DNA of 64,000 nt from JADFOI01 sp965218935 (lineage in GTDB: Bacteria > Acidobacteriota > UBA6911 > RPQK01 > JADFOI01): NCBI GenBank assembly GCA_965218935.1, contig CBDCMH010000011.1:248001-312000 (forward strand). The letters are read 5' to 3'. Positions 1-8,596 of the stretch are shown piece by piece (the first letter of the stretch is position 1; each line of letters begins with the position of its first letter). The notes beneath the pieces were generated by a model. That model was not told the DNA's origin. It worked only from the letters and a program-made list of their open reading frames with translations, and made no database searches. The translations under genes were made by a program, and so were the position numbers.

Positions 1-2
1 GC

Positions 3-392
3 CTGCTTTACTGGATACTGGGGATCCCCAACGCACTTCTGTGGGGTTGCTTAACCGCCCTGTTTTCCTTGCTGCCGGTCGTGGGCACAGGCATTGTTTG
101 GGGTCCCTGGGCCATTTACTTCTTCCTGACCCAGTCTACGGCCCAGGGAATTATCCTGGTGATCGGAGGTCTGCTGGTGGGAATGATGGACAACTTCTTG
201 AAAGCGCTTTTCATCGAGGGAAAGGCCGAGATGCATACCCTGATCGTGTTTTTATCCATCATGGGCGGCATCGGATATTTCGGACTGGTGGGTATGATTT
301 TCGGGCCCATCATCATCGCTCTGGGCCTGACCTTTCTGGAATTGTACAAAATGGAATTTCAACAGCCTGTTGCCGAGCCGGTAGAAGAATGA
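3..392 (+). CDS. AI-2E family transporter, C-terminal part (5' end outside window)
   Basis: Open frame from the left edge encodes the last 129 residues of an AI-2E/YdiK/PerM-type permease. What is seen: hydrophobic segments, the motif FSLLPVVGTGIVWGPWA and a later GMMDNFLKALFIEGKAEMH stretch followed by two more membrane helices. These match the conserved end of the family, which exports or channels small molecules across the inner membrane; the substrate is not predictable. A full-length paralogue with the same motif order lies at 40551-41642. The stop overlaps the next gene's start by ATGA, so the two are translationally coupled. Only the end is visible, so length and start cannot be judged. 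Confidence 0.9.
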   Translation: MLYWILGIPNALLWGCLTALFSLLPVVGTGIVWGPWAIYFFLTQSTAQGIILVIGGLLVGMMDNFLKALFIEGKAEMHTLIVFLSIMGGIGYFGLVGMIFGPIIIALGLTFLELYKMEFQQPVAEPVEE

Positions 393-1411
393 CCCTCTAT
401 CAGCGCTGGATTCACAGACGCGAGCTCAAACTGACCTTGCGGGATCCGCACCGTAAGATTTTCCCCTTTGATTGGGGCCTGGAGTGGATCCGGAACGGTC
501 ACAATCCCGGTTCAACAGACCCCCTGACCTATTTAAAAGAGCACGCCGAGACGGTCTTAAGGGACAGTGATGCCTTTTTCAATCCGCCCCCGATTGTGGA
601 TTGTGCGGTCAAGGACAATATTTTGACCATGGCAACGCCCACACCTTCACCTCATCCGGAAAACAATAAGGTCTATTGCCGTTTGTTTCCGGCCCGAGGT
701 TCCAAAGCAGCGGTGATCGTCGTTCCTCAGTGGAATGCCGACCCACAAAGTCATGTACGTCTTTGCCAGATATTCAAGCGATTGGGCATCACGGCTCTGC
801 GTCTTTGCATGCCCTATCATGAACAGCGCCTCCCCCCTGACATGGAGCGAGCCGACTACATGGTAAGCCCCAACATTGGTCGAACCGTCCATGCCACCCG
901 TCAGGCCGTTCTGGAGGTTCGCCAGCTGGTGACCTGGCTCAAGGATCAGGGCTATGAGCGAATCGCCGTGATGGGAACCAGCATTGGATCTTGTGTGACC
1001 TATCTAGCATTTGTTCACGATCCTTCGATTTGTACCGGTGTGTTTAACCACGTCTCTTCCTTTTTTGCCGACGTGGTCTGGACAGGACTTTCCACTCGGT
1101 ACATCCGTTGGGGTTTGGACGGCCACATTACTCTGAAAGATCTACGACAATGTTGGGCACCGATTAGTCCCTGGTTTTTTATTGATCGTCTCAAGGCTTG
1201 TTCCCGTCCCCATCTTTTCATCACTGCCAAATATGACCTCACCTTCAGGCCCGAACTCACTGAAAAGGTGTTGCATCAATACCAGAGCCACAATATTCCG
1301 CACCAGCGGATCGCTCTGCCCTGCGGTCACTACACTATAGCCACTTTCCCCTTCAGCTACATGGATGGTTGGCATATGTGCCGATATCTGGTAGGCCAGC
1401 TCTCTGCTTAA
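389..1411 (+). CDS. alpha/beta hydrolase family protein
   Basis: A 340-residue cytoplasmic protein with no signal peptide. The alpha/beta-hydrolase nucleophile elbow GTSIGS is near residue 196, an acid candidate is in the KYDLTF segment, and a histidine is in CGHYT close to the C-terminus, in the order expected for a Ser-Asp-His triad. The N-terminal 100 residues (tryptophan- and arginine-rich) have no recognised domain. The substrate is unknown; an esterase or dienelactone-hydrolase-like activity is only inference. The start was chosen at the ATG overlapping the upstream permease stop (ATGA); a longer open frame upstream merely runs antiparallel in another frame of the permease gene. It sits between a permease and an NTPase on the same strand, probably one operon. 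Confidence 0.82.
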   Translation: MTLYQRWIHRRELKLTLRDPHRKIFPFDWGLEWIRNGHNPGSTDPLTYLKEHAETVLRDSDAFFNPPPIVDCAVKDNILTMATPTPSPHPENNKVYCRLFPARGSKAAVIVVPQWNADPQSHVRLCQIFKRLGITALRLCMPYHEQRLPPDMERADYMVSPNIGRTVHATRQAVLEVRQLVTWLKDQGYERIAVMGTSIGSCVTYLAFVHDPSICTGVFNHVSSFFADVVWTGLSTRYIRWGLDGHITLKDLRQCWAPISPWFFIDRLKACSRPHLFITAKYDLTFRPELTEKVLHQYQSHNIPHQRIALPCGHYTIATFPFSYMDGWHMCRYLVGQLSA

Positions 1412-1416
1412 GCCTG

Positions 1417-1980
1417 ATGGTCAAGAATATCCTTCTGACAGGCCACCCGGGTGTCGGGAAGACCACAATGCTCAAAGGAGTCATCGAAAGATTTGCTCAT
1501 CTGGCCATGACCGGTTTTTACACCGAAGAGATTCGGGAGAAAGGGATTCGATTGGGTTTCAGAGCGGTGGCCATGAACGGAAGCTCGGCTGTTTTCGCTC
1601 ATCGCAACTTCCAAACCAAGCCGGAACATCGTGTCGGAAAGTATGGTGTCAAGCCTGAACTTCTGGAGACTCTGGTGCTTTCCCATCTTTCCCCCCAGCG
1701 GAAGGCTGCCGATCTGGTCATCGTCGATGAGATCGCCAAGATGGAATTGCTTTCCATGCCCGTTCGAGAAGGCCTGCTTCAAGCCTTGGATTCGGATTGC
1801 CCGCTGCTGGGAACGATTTCCCTGAAGGGCACTGGTTTTATCAAACAAATGAAGGAGCGCGATGATGTGGAGCTGTTTAAGATCACGTCGGAGAATCGCA
1901 ACGTCCTGGGGGAGCAGGTTTGCCGACGGCTGCAGCAGGTGCTGGGGAAGGCCGGCCCGGCTGACCGCCCGACCACCTGA
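1417..1980 (+). CDS. THEP1-like nucleoside-triphosphatase
   Basis: A 187-residue P-loop protein. Walker A is GHPGVGKT at residues 9-16, directly after the first strand, and Walker B is DLVIVDEIAKMEL near residue 105. This is the layout of the THEP1/NTPase_1 family (archaeal and bacterial nucleotide/nucleoside-triphosphatases, cancer-related NTPase in animals), whose cellular role is poorly known. The start is the ATG 5 bp after the hydrolase stop, giving the canonical family N-terminus MVKNILLTG. The C-terminal codons (GPADRPTT) run into the CTGACC-type low-complexity tract that follows, so the native C-terminus may have been altered by that tract. Confidence 0.85.
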   Translation: MVKNILLTGHPGVGKTTMLKGVIERFAHLAMTGFYTEEIREKGIRLGFRAVAMNGSSAVFAHRNFQTKPEHRVGKYGVKPELLETLVLSHLSPQRKAADLVIVDEIAKMELLSMPVREGLLQALDSDCPLLGTISLKGTGFIKQMKERDDVELFKITSENRNVLGEQVCRRLQQVLGKAGPADRPTT

Positions 1981-2083
1981 CCACCTGACCACCTGACCCA
2001 CACGACCGCACGACAGCACGACAGCACGACAGCACGACAGCACGACAGCACAAAAACACGACAGCACAAAAACACGAATGCGC
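1963..2083. repeat. low-complexity tandem tract: CCTGACCAC 9-mers then CACGACAG 8-mers
   Basis: Seen directly: about four CTGACCACC-type 9-mers starting inside the 3' end of the NTPase gene, then at least five CACGACAG 8-mers, then two interrupted CACAAAAACACGACAG units. A related CTGACC 9-mer tract follows the DksA-like gene at 31782-31857. No coding role is evident; open frames across it are repetitive artefacts. Confidence 0.85.
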
Positions 2084-2169
2084 AAAGCGCGCTCAGACTG
2101 TGTACTTTTGCGCGCCAAGCGCCCAATCAGTTATCATACGTCGATTATGAGGTTAGGAAAGAAATAGGA

Positions 2170-2976
2170 ATGACCGATCCCTTAGAAAACCATTGGGCGC
2201 TTATACTGGGTGCCTCCAGTGGCTTTGGAGCGGCAACGGCCATAGAACTGGCCGGTGCCGGAATGAACATTTTCGGTGTGCATCTGGATCGGCGGGCCAC
2301 CATGCCCAACGTGGCGGGCGTCCGTGAGAAAATCGCGGCCAGCGGAAAAGAAAACGTCTTTTTCAATATCAACGCAGCAGACGACAATAAGCGCCAGTCC
2401 ACCCTGGACGAAATGCAAAAGATCCTCAAAGAAAAGGGCGGCCCGAGCACGATTCGAGTTTTTGTACACTCATTGGCCTTTGGAACTCTGGGCCGTTATT
2501 TTGCGGCTGATTCCGAAAAGCCTGTCACCGATGCTCAGATGAACATGACCGCGGACGTTATGGCTCACTCCCTGGTTTACTGGGTGCAAGGTTTAATGAC
2601 TCGAAAAATGCTGGGCGAGGGGTCAAGACTCTTTGCCATGACCAGTTCGGGAGGTCACCGGGTTTGGCCCAACTACGGCCCTGTTTCAGCCGCCAAAGCT
2701 GCTCTGGAATCCCACATTCGCCAGATTGCACTGGAACTGGCCCCTCAGAGGATCACCGCCAACTCGATTCAAGCGGGCGTGACCGACACTCCAGCATTGC
2801 GTGGAATACCCGGGCATGAAGAGCTCATCAAGAACGCTACTCGCTGTAATCCCAGCGGCCGTTTGACCGTACCTGAAGATGTGGCACGGGCAATCGTTGC
2901 CATGAGTCACCCCTATGTTCAGTGGATGACGGGCACGGTGATTCGGGTGGATGGCGGAGAAGATATCGCGGGTTAG
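2170..2976 (+). CDS. enoyl-ACP reductase-like short-chain dehydrogenase (FabL/FabI-like)
   Basis: A 268-residue SDR. The N-terminal NAD(P)-binding glycine motif is GASSGFG (residues 14-20). The catalytic tyrosine and lysine are in YGPVSAAK, spaced Y-x6-K. That spacing marks the divergent enoyl-ACP reductase SDRs (FabI, FabL), whereas classical SDRs have Y-x3-K. The likely reaction is NAD(P)H-dependent reduction of trans-2-enoyl-ACP, the last step of fatty-acid elongation. GASSGFG rather than the FabI-style GxxxxxSI/A motif favours the FabL type, but this is inference; another SDR activity is possible. It is the first gene of a likely operon with two M16 peptidases and a TPR protein. Confidence 0.8.
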   Translation: MTDPLENHWALILGASSGFGAATAIELAGAGMNIFGVHLDRRATMPNVAGVREKIAASGKENVFFNINAADDNKRQSTLDEMQKILKEKGGPSTIRVFVHSLAFGTLGRYFAADSEKPVTDAQMNMTADVMAHSLVYWVQGLMTRKMLGEGSRLFAMTSSGGHRVWPNYGPVSAAKAALESHIRQIALELAPQRITANSIQAGVTDTPALRGIPGHEELIKNATRCNPSGRLTVPEDVARAIVAMSHPYVQWMTGTVIRVDGGEDIAG

Positions 2977-2993
2977 AAACGGCAACAGATTTC

Positions 2994-4271
2994 ATGTTCA
3001 AAGCACCCCGAATTGAGTTTGAAGAACATCGACTGCAGAACGGACTGCAAGTCTTATTGCATCGGAACACTCGAGTTCCCCTGGTTCATTTGAGCATTCA
3101 CTATCGGGTGGGATCCAGTTACGAGACGAAGGGTCTTTCCGGGTTTGCTCATCTGTTCGAGCATATGATGTTTCAGGGGTCGGAAAATGTGGCAAAAAAC
3201 GAGCACGGGAGTTATATCGACAACGCCGGAGGCCGTTGGAATGCGACCACCAGCAAGGACAGGACGAACTATTACGAAACGGTGCCTTCTCACTATCTGG
3301 AGCTGGCGTTGTGGCTCGAGTCGGACCGGATGAGATCGTTGGATGTAACGGAAGAGAACTTCGAGAATCAGCTTCAAACAGTCATTGAAGAGAAAAAGCA
3401 AAGTTATGACAATCGGCCCTACGGACTGGCTACTTTGAGATTTGAGGAGCTCGCTTACGAAAACTGGTCCTACGCTCATCCGATTATCGGCGCCGTGGAG
3501 GATTTGGAGAACTCCACCCTGGAGGATGCGGCAAAGTTTCATCAGACCCATTACGGACCCGGCAATGCGACGCTGGTACTCTCAGGAGATACGGGTGATG
3601 ATGGGACGGCATTAAAGAAAGTCGAGGAGTACTTTGGGGCCCTCACCGACCAGACCCGTCCTGAACCTCCCGATTTGGAAGAGCCGGAGCAGGTTACGGA
3701 GAAAATCGAAAGGATGACCGATCCACTGGCCGTCCTGCCCGCCGTTTATGCGGGTTATCACATGCCCGCTCTGGGTTCCCCTGAATTTTATGCCATGTCG
3801 GTACTGGGAGTCATTCTCTCTCACGGAGAATCCTCGCGGCTTCACCAGCAACTGATCTACCACAACAACTGGGTCACTGGTCTTTCGGTAGGACCGAACC
3901 AATATAGAGGACCGGAACTGTTCTTTGTTTGGTTCCAGGTTCAGAGCGCCGTCGATGTCGATCAGGTCTTGCAGGCCGTAGATCAGGAGTTGCGGCGTGT
4001 TCAAGAAGAAAAGATTCCAGCCCAGGAGATCGAGAAAGCGAAAAATCAAATCGCCTTCCGCTTTGTGGAGCGGATGGCCAAAGTGGCTCGAATCGGAGAA
4101 CTCCTGGCTCACTATGCTCTCTTTTTCGATGATCCCAAGAGGATCAACGACGCGCTAGATCGCTATCTGGCCGTTAGCGGGGACGATATTCTGCAAGCCA
4201 CCCAAAAGATTTTCCGCCCCCAGAACCGGACCTTAATCTTCGTCGAGCCAGGGGAAACAACTGACAACTGA
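2994..4271 (+). CDS. M16 family zinc peptidase, catalytic subunit
   Basis: A 425-residue single-repeat M16 (pitrilysin/processing-peptidase) protein. The inverted zinc motif HLFEH lies at residues 53-57 (His53, catalytic Glu56, His57), and a third acidic ligand is expected in the ENFENQLQTVIEE segment about 75 residues later. No signal peptide is evident at the chosen ATG (18 bp after the SDR gene), so location is uncertain. Members of this size work as dimers or as heterodimers with a non-catalytic partner. The adjacent downstream gene lacks the zinc motif and is the obvious partner. A start 72 bp upstream would overlap the SDR gene and add an unlikely arginine/glycine-rich leader. Confidence 0.92.
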   Translation: MFKAPRIEFEEHRLQNGLQVLLHRNTRVPLVHLSIHYRVGSSYETKGLSGFAHLFEHMMFQGSENVAKNEHGSYIDNAGGRWNATTSKDRTNYYETVPSHYLELALWLESDRMRSLDVTEENFENQLQTVIEEKKQSYDNRPYGLATLRFEELAYENWSYAHPIIGAVEDLENSTLEDAAKFHQTHYGPGNATLVLSGDTGDDGTALKKVEEYFGALTDQTRPEPPDLEEPEQVTEKIERMTDPLAVLPAVYAGYHMPALGSPEFYAMSVLGVILSHGESSRLHQQLIYHNNWVTGLSVGPNQYRGPELFFVWFQVQSAVDVDQVLQAVDQELRRVQEEKIPAQEIEKAKNQIAFRFVERMAKVARIGELLAHYALFFDDPKRINDALDRYLAVSGDDILQATQKIFRPQNRTLIFVEPGETTDN

Positions 4272-4324
4272 CAGTAGAGAGACAACGACAACAAAATGGC
4301 GATCTAGAACCTGGAATTTGAAAC
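4256..4324. repeat. short low-complexity spacer between the M16 genes
   Basis: The 53-bp gap and the end of the first M16 gene carry CAACTGACAACTGACAG and AACCTGGAATTTGAAAC. Both resemble units of the AATTCC/GGAATTT-type tracts at 30718-30830 and 43508-43683. It is too short to be a convincing element by itself. Confidence 0.4.
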
Positions 4325-5668
4325 ATGAAAGCTCCTCCCCCTGGAACTGAAAAAAACATTTCTTATCCGGAAATCCCTGACCAGCAGCTCTCCAACGGAC
4401 TCCGCATTCTGGTGGTCCCGGATGATCGCCTTCCCCAAATGTTTTTGACACTGGTGTTACCCGCAGGTCGAGTCAGTAATCCGGACGACAATCTGGCTCT
4501 CGTCTCCCTGACCGCGGAAATGGTCAAAAATGGCACTCACTCTCGCTCCGCCCAAGACATTTCCGATTTCGTTGATCGGCGGGCTATTGAATACCAGAGT
4601 GAAGTCCTGATGGAGCACAGCTTCCTCTCCATGACCTTCCTTGAAGACCAGATGGAGCCTGCATTCGAGCTTCTTACCGATATGGTTTCCAATGCGAATT
4701 TCCCTGAGGATGAGTTGGAGAAAACGAAGGTTCGGTGGAAAAGTGACCTGATTGATCAGCGCTCACAACCCAGTTTTCTGGCCAATGAATGCACCTTCAG
4801 GATGTTCTATCCCCATCACCCTTATGCCAAAGTCAGTATGACAGCCGAGCACCTGGAGCAAACCCAACGAGAATCCGTACAGGAAACCTATCAACATCAT
4901 TACGGTCCGGGAAACGCCCATCTCCTGATGGCCGGCCCTTTCGATGGGAATCGGGCCGTTGAACTGGGAAACCGTTTTCTGGGAAGCTGGGCCAACGGAA
5001 AGACACCTTCGGTCAGTTATCCACGGCCTGCAGACCTAGACGGCCGGTTCGTCTGTCTGATCCACCGCCCCCACTCCGTCCAGTCACAGATCCTGGTGGC
5101 GGGTCGAACACTCCCCAGACTGGATCCTGATGCGATTGCCCTCAAGGTCACCAACCAGGTCCTGGGGGGTGGAGCGAGTGCTCGCCTCTTTCTCAACCTG
5201 CGTGAACAAAAAGGCTACACCTATGGGGCCTACAGTCGACTGAAGAGCTATCGTTACGATGGTCTTTTTATGGCCGGGGCAAGCGTCAAAACGGAAGTCA
5301 CCCGGGAGTCCATCGAAGAGATTTTCAAGGAGTTGGAAGGCCTGCGTGAGCGGCTCCCTGAAGAAAAGGAACTGGAGCGCTGTCAACAGGAGCTCATCGG
5401 GAGCTTTATCCGCCAAATGGAGACCCCGGCTTCCATCGGTGTTCTGGAGCTCGACCGCCGCATTCATGAGCTGCCGACTGACTTCTACAGGAACTTCATC
5501 CCTGAAATTCGGGGGGTAACGGCGGAGAAGGTGGTGGAAATGGCAAGGCGCTTTTTTGATCCGAACCGATCGGTCGTGACCGTTGTTGCGGACCGGGAGC
5601 GCGTGGAAGAAGAACTCCGAGGGATCGGTGAGCTTCGTGTTTACGATATCAACGGCACTCCCCTATAA
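4325..5668 (+). CDS. M16 family peptidase-like protein, non-catalytic subunit
   Basis: A 447-residue M16-fold protein. Where HxxEH should be, the sequence reads LVSLTAEMVKNGT, so zinc cannot be bound in the usual way. The C-terminal half keeps the substrate-binding segment ending in KGYTYGAYSRL, with the R/Y-type residues typical of the second subunit. Paired genes of this kind (one HxxEH, one R/Y) make a heterodimeric peptidase chamber in bacteria. It follows the catalytic subunit by 53 bp. The substrate is unknown. There is no clear signal peptide; the N-terminus (MKAPPPGTEKNISYPEIPDQ) is hydrophilic, suggesting a cytoplasmic or otherwise-exported complex. Confidence 0.9.
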   Translation: MKAPPPGTEKNISYPEIPDQQLSNGLRILVVPDDRLPQMFLTLVLPAGRVSNPDDNLALVSLTAEMVKNGTHSRSAQDISDFVDRRAIEYQSEVLMEHSFLSMTFLEDQMEPAFELLTDMVSNANFPEDELEKTKVRWKSDLIDQRSQPSFLANECTFRMFYPHHPYAKVSMTAEHLEQTQRESVQETYQHHYGPGNAHLLMAGPFDGNRAVELGNRFLGSWANGKTPSVSYPRPADLDGRFVCLIHRPHSVQSQILVAGRTLPRLDPDAIALKVTNQVLGGGASARLFLNLREQKGYTYGAYSRLKSYRYDGLFMAGASVKTEVTRESIEEIFKELEGLRERLPEEKELERCQQELIGSFIRQMETPASIGVLELDRRIHELPTDFYRNFIPEIRGVTAEKVVEMARRFFDPNRSVVTVVADRERVEEELRGIGELRVYDINGTPL

Positions 5669-5683
5669 TCGATCGAAAAGCCT

Positions 5684-5998
5684 ATGTCGCATGAAGAGCA
5701 TTACGAAAAGGGAATGGAGCATTTTGCTGAGGATCAACTTGAACTTGCCATCGAGGAGCTCAAGAAGGCCGTTGAAGCAGATCCGGCATTCGGAGATGCC
5801 CTGCATGCCCTGACCATGTGCTACTACCATCACGGGGATCTCGATCAAGCGCTGGAATACGGCAAACGATTTCGGGACCAGGAACCCTCCAACGCTCTGG
5901 CTTACACCAGCCTCTCCATGATCTACCACGCCAAAGGCATGGTTCCGGAGGCGGAAGAAATGGGTGCAAAGGCCGGGACCGCAGAGCAGTCTGAGTAA
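5684..5998 (+). CDS. small tetratricopeptide-repeat protein
   Basis: A 104-residue protein made of about two and a half TPR units: FAEDQLELAIEELKKAVEADP, then GDLDQALEYGKRFRDQEP, then a partial third at MVPEAEEMGAKAG. The pattern of small and aromatic residues with prolines at repeat ends is standard. TPR proteins mediate protein-protein contacts; no partner can be named, but the gene lies 15 bp after the M16 pair and is probably co-transcribed with it. There is no signal peptide or membrane segment. Confidence 0.82.
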   Translation: MSHEEHYEKGMEHFAEDQLELAIEELKKAVEADPAFGDALHALTMCYYHHGDLDQALEYGKRFRDQEPSNALAYTSLSMIYHAKGMVPEAEEMGAKAGTAEQSE

Positions 5999-6045
5999 AC
6001 CGGATGAGTGGACCCGAATTTAGGTAGCAGCCCCTTACTACTCGT

Positions 6046-6082
6046 GCTTCGTCACGAAAACCTATGTATAATCCCGGCTGGA
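6046..6082 (-). repeat. family A element end (TAGCCCGGATTATGCAT-type), solo copy
   Basis: Read on the minus strand this is CCGGGATTATACATAGGTTT followed by TCGTGACGAAGC. It aligns with the left end of the complete element at 23902 (GCCCGGATCACTCATAGGTT followed by CTCGTCACGAAG) with few mismatches. No matching second end is obvious within the 209-bp spacer, so it is a remnant. A short open frame here (6008-6241) has no coding character. Confidence 0.65.
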
Positions 6083-6207
6083 GTTGGGCAAGGAAATGGA
6101 AGAGACGAGCCGAGGTCTCCACCCACCCCAGCTGAGTGGGCGCCCAGCCTGATCCATGCCTTTAAGAGCAGCGGCTATCGTGGTATCTTTCAGCGCCCCA
6201 CTGAAAA

Positions 6208-7062
6208 ATGTCGGAGAAGAAGAGTCGAAGAACCCTCCTGAAAATGTTCGGATACAGCGTGCTGGGTTCCGGTGTTGCAGCCCTGAGCACCTATCAATAC
6301 AGCTTGCGAGCTGAGACCCAATGGCTGCAACTGGAAAGAGTCACCATTCCGGTGGAAAATCTGGGCTCCTCCTTCGATGGGTTTAAAATCGCCCTCCTGG
6401 CTGACTTCCATCTCTATCCCCACACCGAGATCGAACTCATCCAACGGGCAGTGGCCCTGGCCAATGATCTCAATCCTGACCTGATCGCCCTTTTAGGGGA
6501 TTATGTCCTCGATGAAGCCGATTCGATTTTTGAATTAGCCCCCGCGCTGGCCCAGCTCAATGCCCGAGAGGGGGTCTTTTCCGTCCTGGGGAATCACGAT
6601 CATTGGAAAGGCGGCAGAATCGTCCGCAGAGGCCTGGAGGAGTCCGGCTTGCCTGTCCTGAACAACTCCGGTCTCACTCTGAACAGAGGGCAGGAGAGAA
6701 TCTATTTGGCGGGTCTGGATGACGGATGGGTGCGTCGCTCGAATCTCTCCCAGGCTCTGGAGGAGCAACCCCAGGGCGTGCCCACCATCCTGCTCATGCA
6801 TGAGCCCGATTTTGCCGACACCTTCAGTGCCGATGGCCGAATCTCCGTTCAACTGTCCGCACACAGCCACGGAGGCCAGGTGCGATTGCCCGGCATCGGG
6901 GCTCCCGTTCTGCCTCGTTACGGCAGAAGATATGATCAGGGTCTTTATCGCGTTCAAGATATGTGGCTGTATACCAACCGTGGTATTGGTGTGACCCACC
7001 CACCCGTGCGCTTCAATTGTCGACCTGAAGTCACCGAGATTACGTTGGCAGCCCGCTCCTGA
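6208..7062 (+). CDS. metallophosphoesterase (YkuE/YaeI-like) with Tat-type leader
   Basis: A 284-residue calcineurin-like phosphoesterase. Metal-binding motifs occur in order: D66-x-H68 in ADFHLYP, GD at 97-98, GNHDH at 128-132, an MHEPD histidine near 197, and AHSHGG near 217. The N-terminus SRRTLLKMFGYSVLGSGVAA is a twin-arginine export signal, as in YkuE- and YaeI-type enzymes. Members act on cell-envelope or lipid phosphodiesters such as UDP-diacylglucosamine, but the substrate here is unassigned. The expected site is the outer face of the inner membrane or the periplasm. Its 3' end overlaps the convergent radical SAM gene by 23 bp. Confidence 0.9.
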   Translation: MSEKKSRRTLLKMFGYSVLGSGVAALSTYQYSLRAETQWLQLERVTIPVENLGSSFDGFKIALLADFHLYPHTEIELIQRAVALANDLNPDLIALLGDYVLDEADSIFELAPALAQLNAREGVFSVLGNHDHWKGGRIVRRGLEESGLPVLNNSGLTLNRGQERIYLAGLDDGWVRRSNLSQALEEQPQGVPTILLMHEPDFADTFSADGRISVQLSAHSHGGQVRLPGIGAPVLPRYGRRYDQGLYRVQDMWLYTNRGIGVTHPPVRFNCRPEVTEITLAARS

Positions 7063-8596
7063 ACTCGTTGGGCCAGGGTGGCAAAGAACTGGGGCCAGGC
7101 ACTTGCAGCTCCGGCATGGGTTCGGACTGAAACAACCTTCGAAGCGGCTTGGCCACCCACGACGCCCAATTGGCCGCCTTCTTCATCCGGGCACTGTCGG
7201 TAGCCAGGCCGGTGCCGGCGTACATTTGCCGGTAGAGCTTTGAAAGCAACATAAAGGCAAGCCGGGAACGCACGGTCGGCGTAACGCGGGATCGACGCCA
7301 AATCGACGACAGGGTATAAAAACGGTCCCAGACGACTTGGGTGTTCTGTCGGATCTCTTCGATGGACATCTCTGGATGGGGTATAAACAGCCTCGGTCGA
7401 ACCGGCCTGGGAATGAGCCAGAATCGGGTCAGAGGATGACCTTCAATGCGGGTGGGGTCGTTCTCCATATTTTTTTCCCAGCGCATGAAATCCACCGTTC
7501 CGGGAAATGGCGTCAAGGTCACGAACTGGGCAAAGGCTATGCCGGCATCTTTGGCCACAGAGACAGTCTTGTCGAAGGTTTCCGTGCGGTCGCTGGCCAG
7601 TCCAAAAATAAACGAGCCCAGGACATGAACCCCATGTTTTGGGAAAACTTGAAGCCGACGGACCAGGTCATCGCCCGCCGAGTTGAACTCCTTGTAGACC
7701 GTCTTCAGACCTTCCGGGGTGACCGATTCAACCCCCACCAGGGCTCCCTTGATGTGGGCTCGACACATGGCGTCCAGAAATTCCGGGTCCTCCGCAGCCT
7801 CCATCGTGATTTGGGTAAAAAAGCACATGTCCTTCGGCAACCTGGCCAACCGGTCCATCAATTCAAACCTCTCCTGGCGGATGGCCTGCAGCTCGGCAAG
7901 CCGCTGGGGTTGATTACGACTCTCCGCCAGTTTCAAATCCTGGAGCGTCACGGGATAAAAGTTGTCATCGGCCAGCGCGATGAATCGATACCCCTGGCGA
8001 CGAAGTGCGACAATCTCTTCGAGGACCCGATCCACAACCGGCTGTCTGGGACGTTGTCCATCAGTTCGCCATACCGAACAAAAGGAGCAGTGTTTGGGAC
8101 ATCCGCGCACCGTTTGGACCGATGCCCACATATATCCGCGGGGCGGCAGTAGATCCCAGCGCGCCGGCAGGAACTGGTCCGGCTCGATTTGCCCTCCTTC
8201 GTAGAGCTGCTGGGGACCCCCGTTGGCGCAATCGGCCAACACCTTCCCCCAAACCGCGTCTCCGTCGCCTTTGACCACTGCGTGAGCACCCCCTAACTCG
8301 TAGGCTTCCTCCGGGTAGAGGGTGGCATGAATTCCACCAAAGACGACGTAGGCTCCCTTCTCGCGAGCCTTCCGCCCGTCCTCGTAACCGCGCAGCGCAT
8401 TGAGAGTATGAATCCCGATTCCCACCACGTCGCCCGGTTGAATCTGTGAAAAGTCAAAGGGTTCCAGCGTTTCATCAACCGTCCTGGGATCTCCGAAATC
8501 GCTTGGAGTGGCAGCGGCGAGAACGTACAACCAGCGCGGAGTAATCACTCCGATACCGAAAGCAACGTCACTGGGATTGACCAAATACACCTGCAT
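7040..8596 (-). CDS. B12-binding domain radical SAM protein
   Basis: A 518-residue protein. Residues 1-140 form a cobalamin-binding-like Rossmann domain (segments GDVVGIGIHTLNAL and GAYVVFGGIHATLYPEEA). The radical SAM cluster motif is CPKHCSFC (Cys166, Cys170, Cys173), then the usual barrel with ADDNF, GVESVTPEG and GLASDRTETF. The C-terminal 120 residues contain a basic helical region (RRSRVTPTVRSRLAFMLL) of the sort found in class B, B12-dependent enzymes. Such enzymes methylate or rearrange unactivated carbons, often in lipids or natural products. The substrate is unknown and no biosynthetic partners are adjacent. Confidence 0.9.
   Translation of the reverse strand: MQVYLVNPSDVAFGIGVITPRWLYVLAAATPSDFGDPRTVDETLEPFDFSQIQPGDVVGIGIHTLNALRGYEDGRKAREKGAYVVFGGIHATLYPEEAYELGGAHAVVKGDGDAVWGKVLADCANGGPQQLYEGGQIEPDQFLPARWDLLPPRGYMWASVQTVRGCPKHCSFCSVWRTDGQRPRQPVVDRVLEEIVALRRQGYRFIALADDNFYPVTLQDLKLAESRNQPQRLAELQAIRQERFELMDRLARLPKDMCFFTQITMEAAEDPEFLDAMCRAHIKGALVGVESVTPEGLKTVYKEFNSAGDDLVRRLQVFPKHGVHVLGSFIFGLASDRTETFDKTVSVAKDAGIAFAQFVTLTPFPGTVDFMRWEKNMENDPTRIEGHPLTRFWLIPRPVRPRLFIPHPEMSIEEIRQNTQVVWDRFYTLSSIWRRSRVTPTVRSRLAFMLLSKLYRQMYAGTGLATDSARMKKAANWASWVAKPLRRLFQSEPMPELQVPGPSSLPPWPNEFRSGLPT

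Noticed and set aside
1981..2083. CRISPR array candidate
   Set aside because: The 8-9-bp units are contiguous with no spacers, and no cas genes were seen. The 99-bp period at 18200-18900 is ankyrin coding sequence.
1408..2118. 236-codon minus-strand frame over the THEP1-like gene
   Set aside because: Its C-rich repeats (VVLSCCRAVVLSC) come from the CACGACAG tract and the rest is antisense to a real gene.
6008..6241. 77-codon frame between the TPR gene and the phosphoesterase
   Set aside because: It runs through a family A remnant and into the next gene out of frame; no ribosome-binding site or protein-like pattern.
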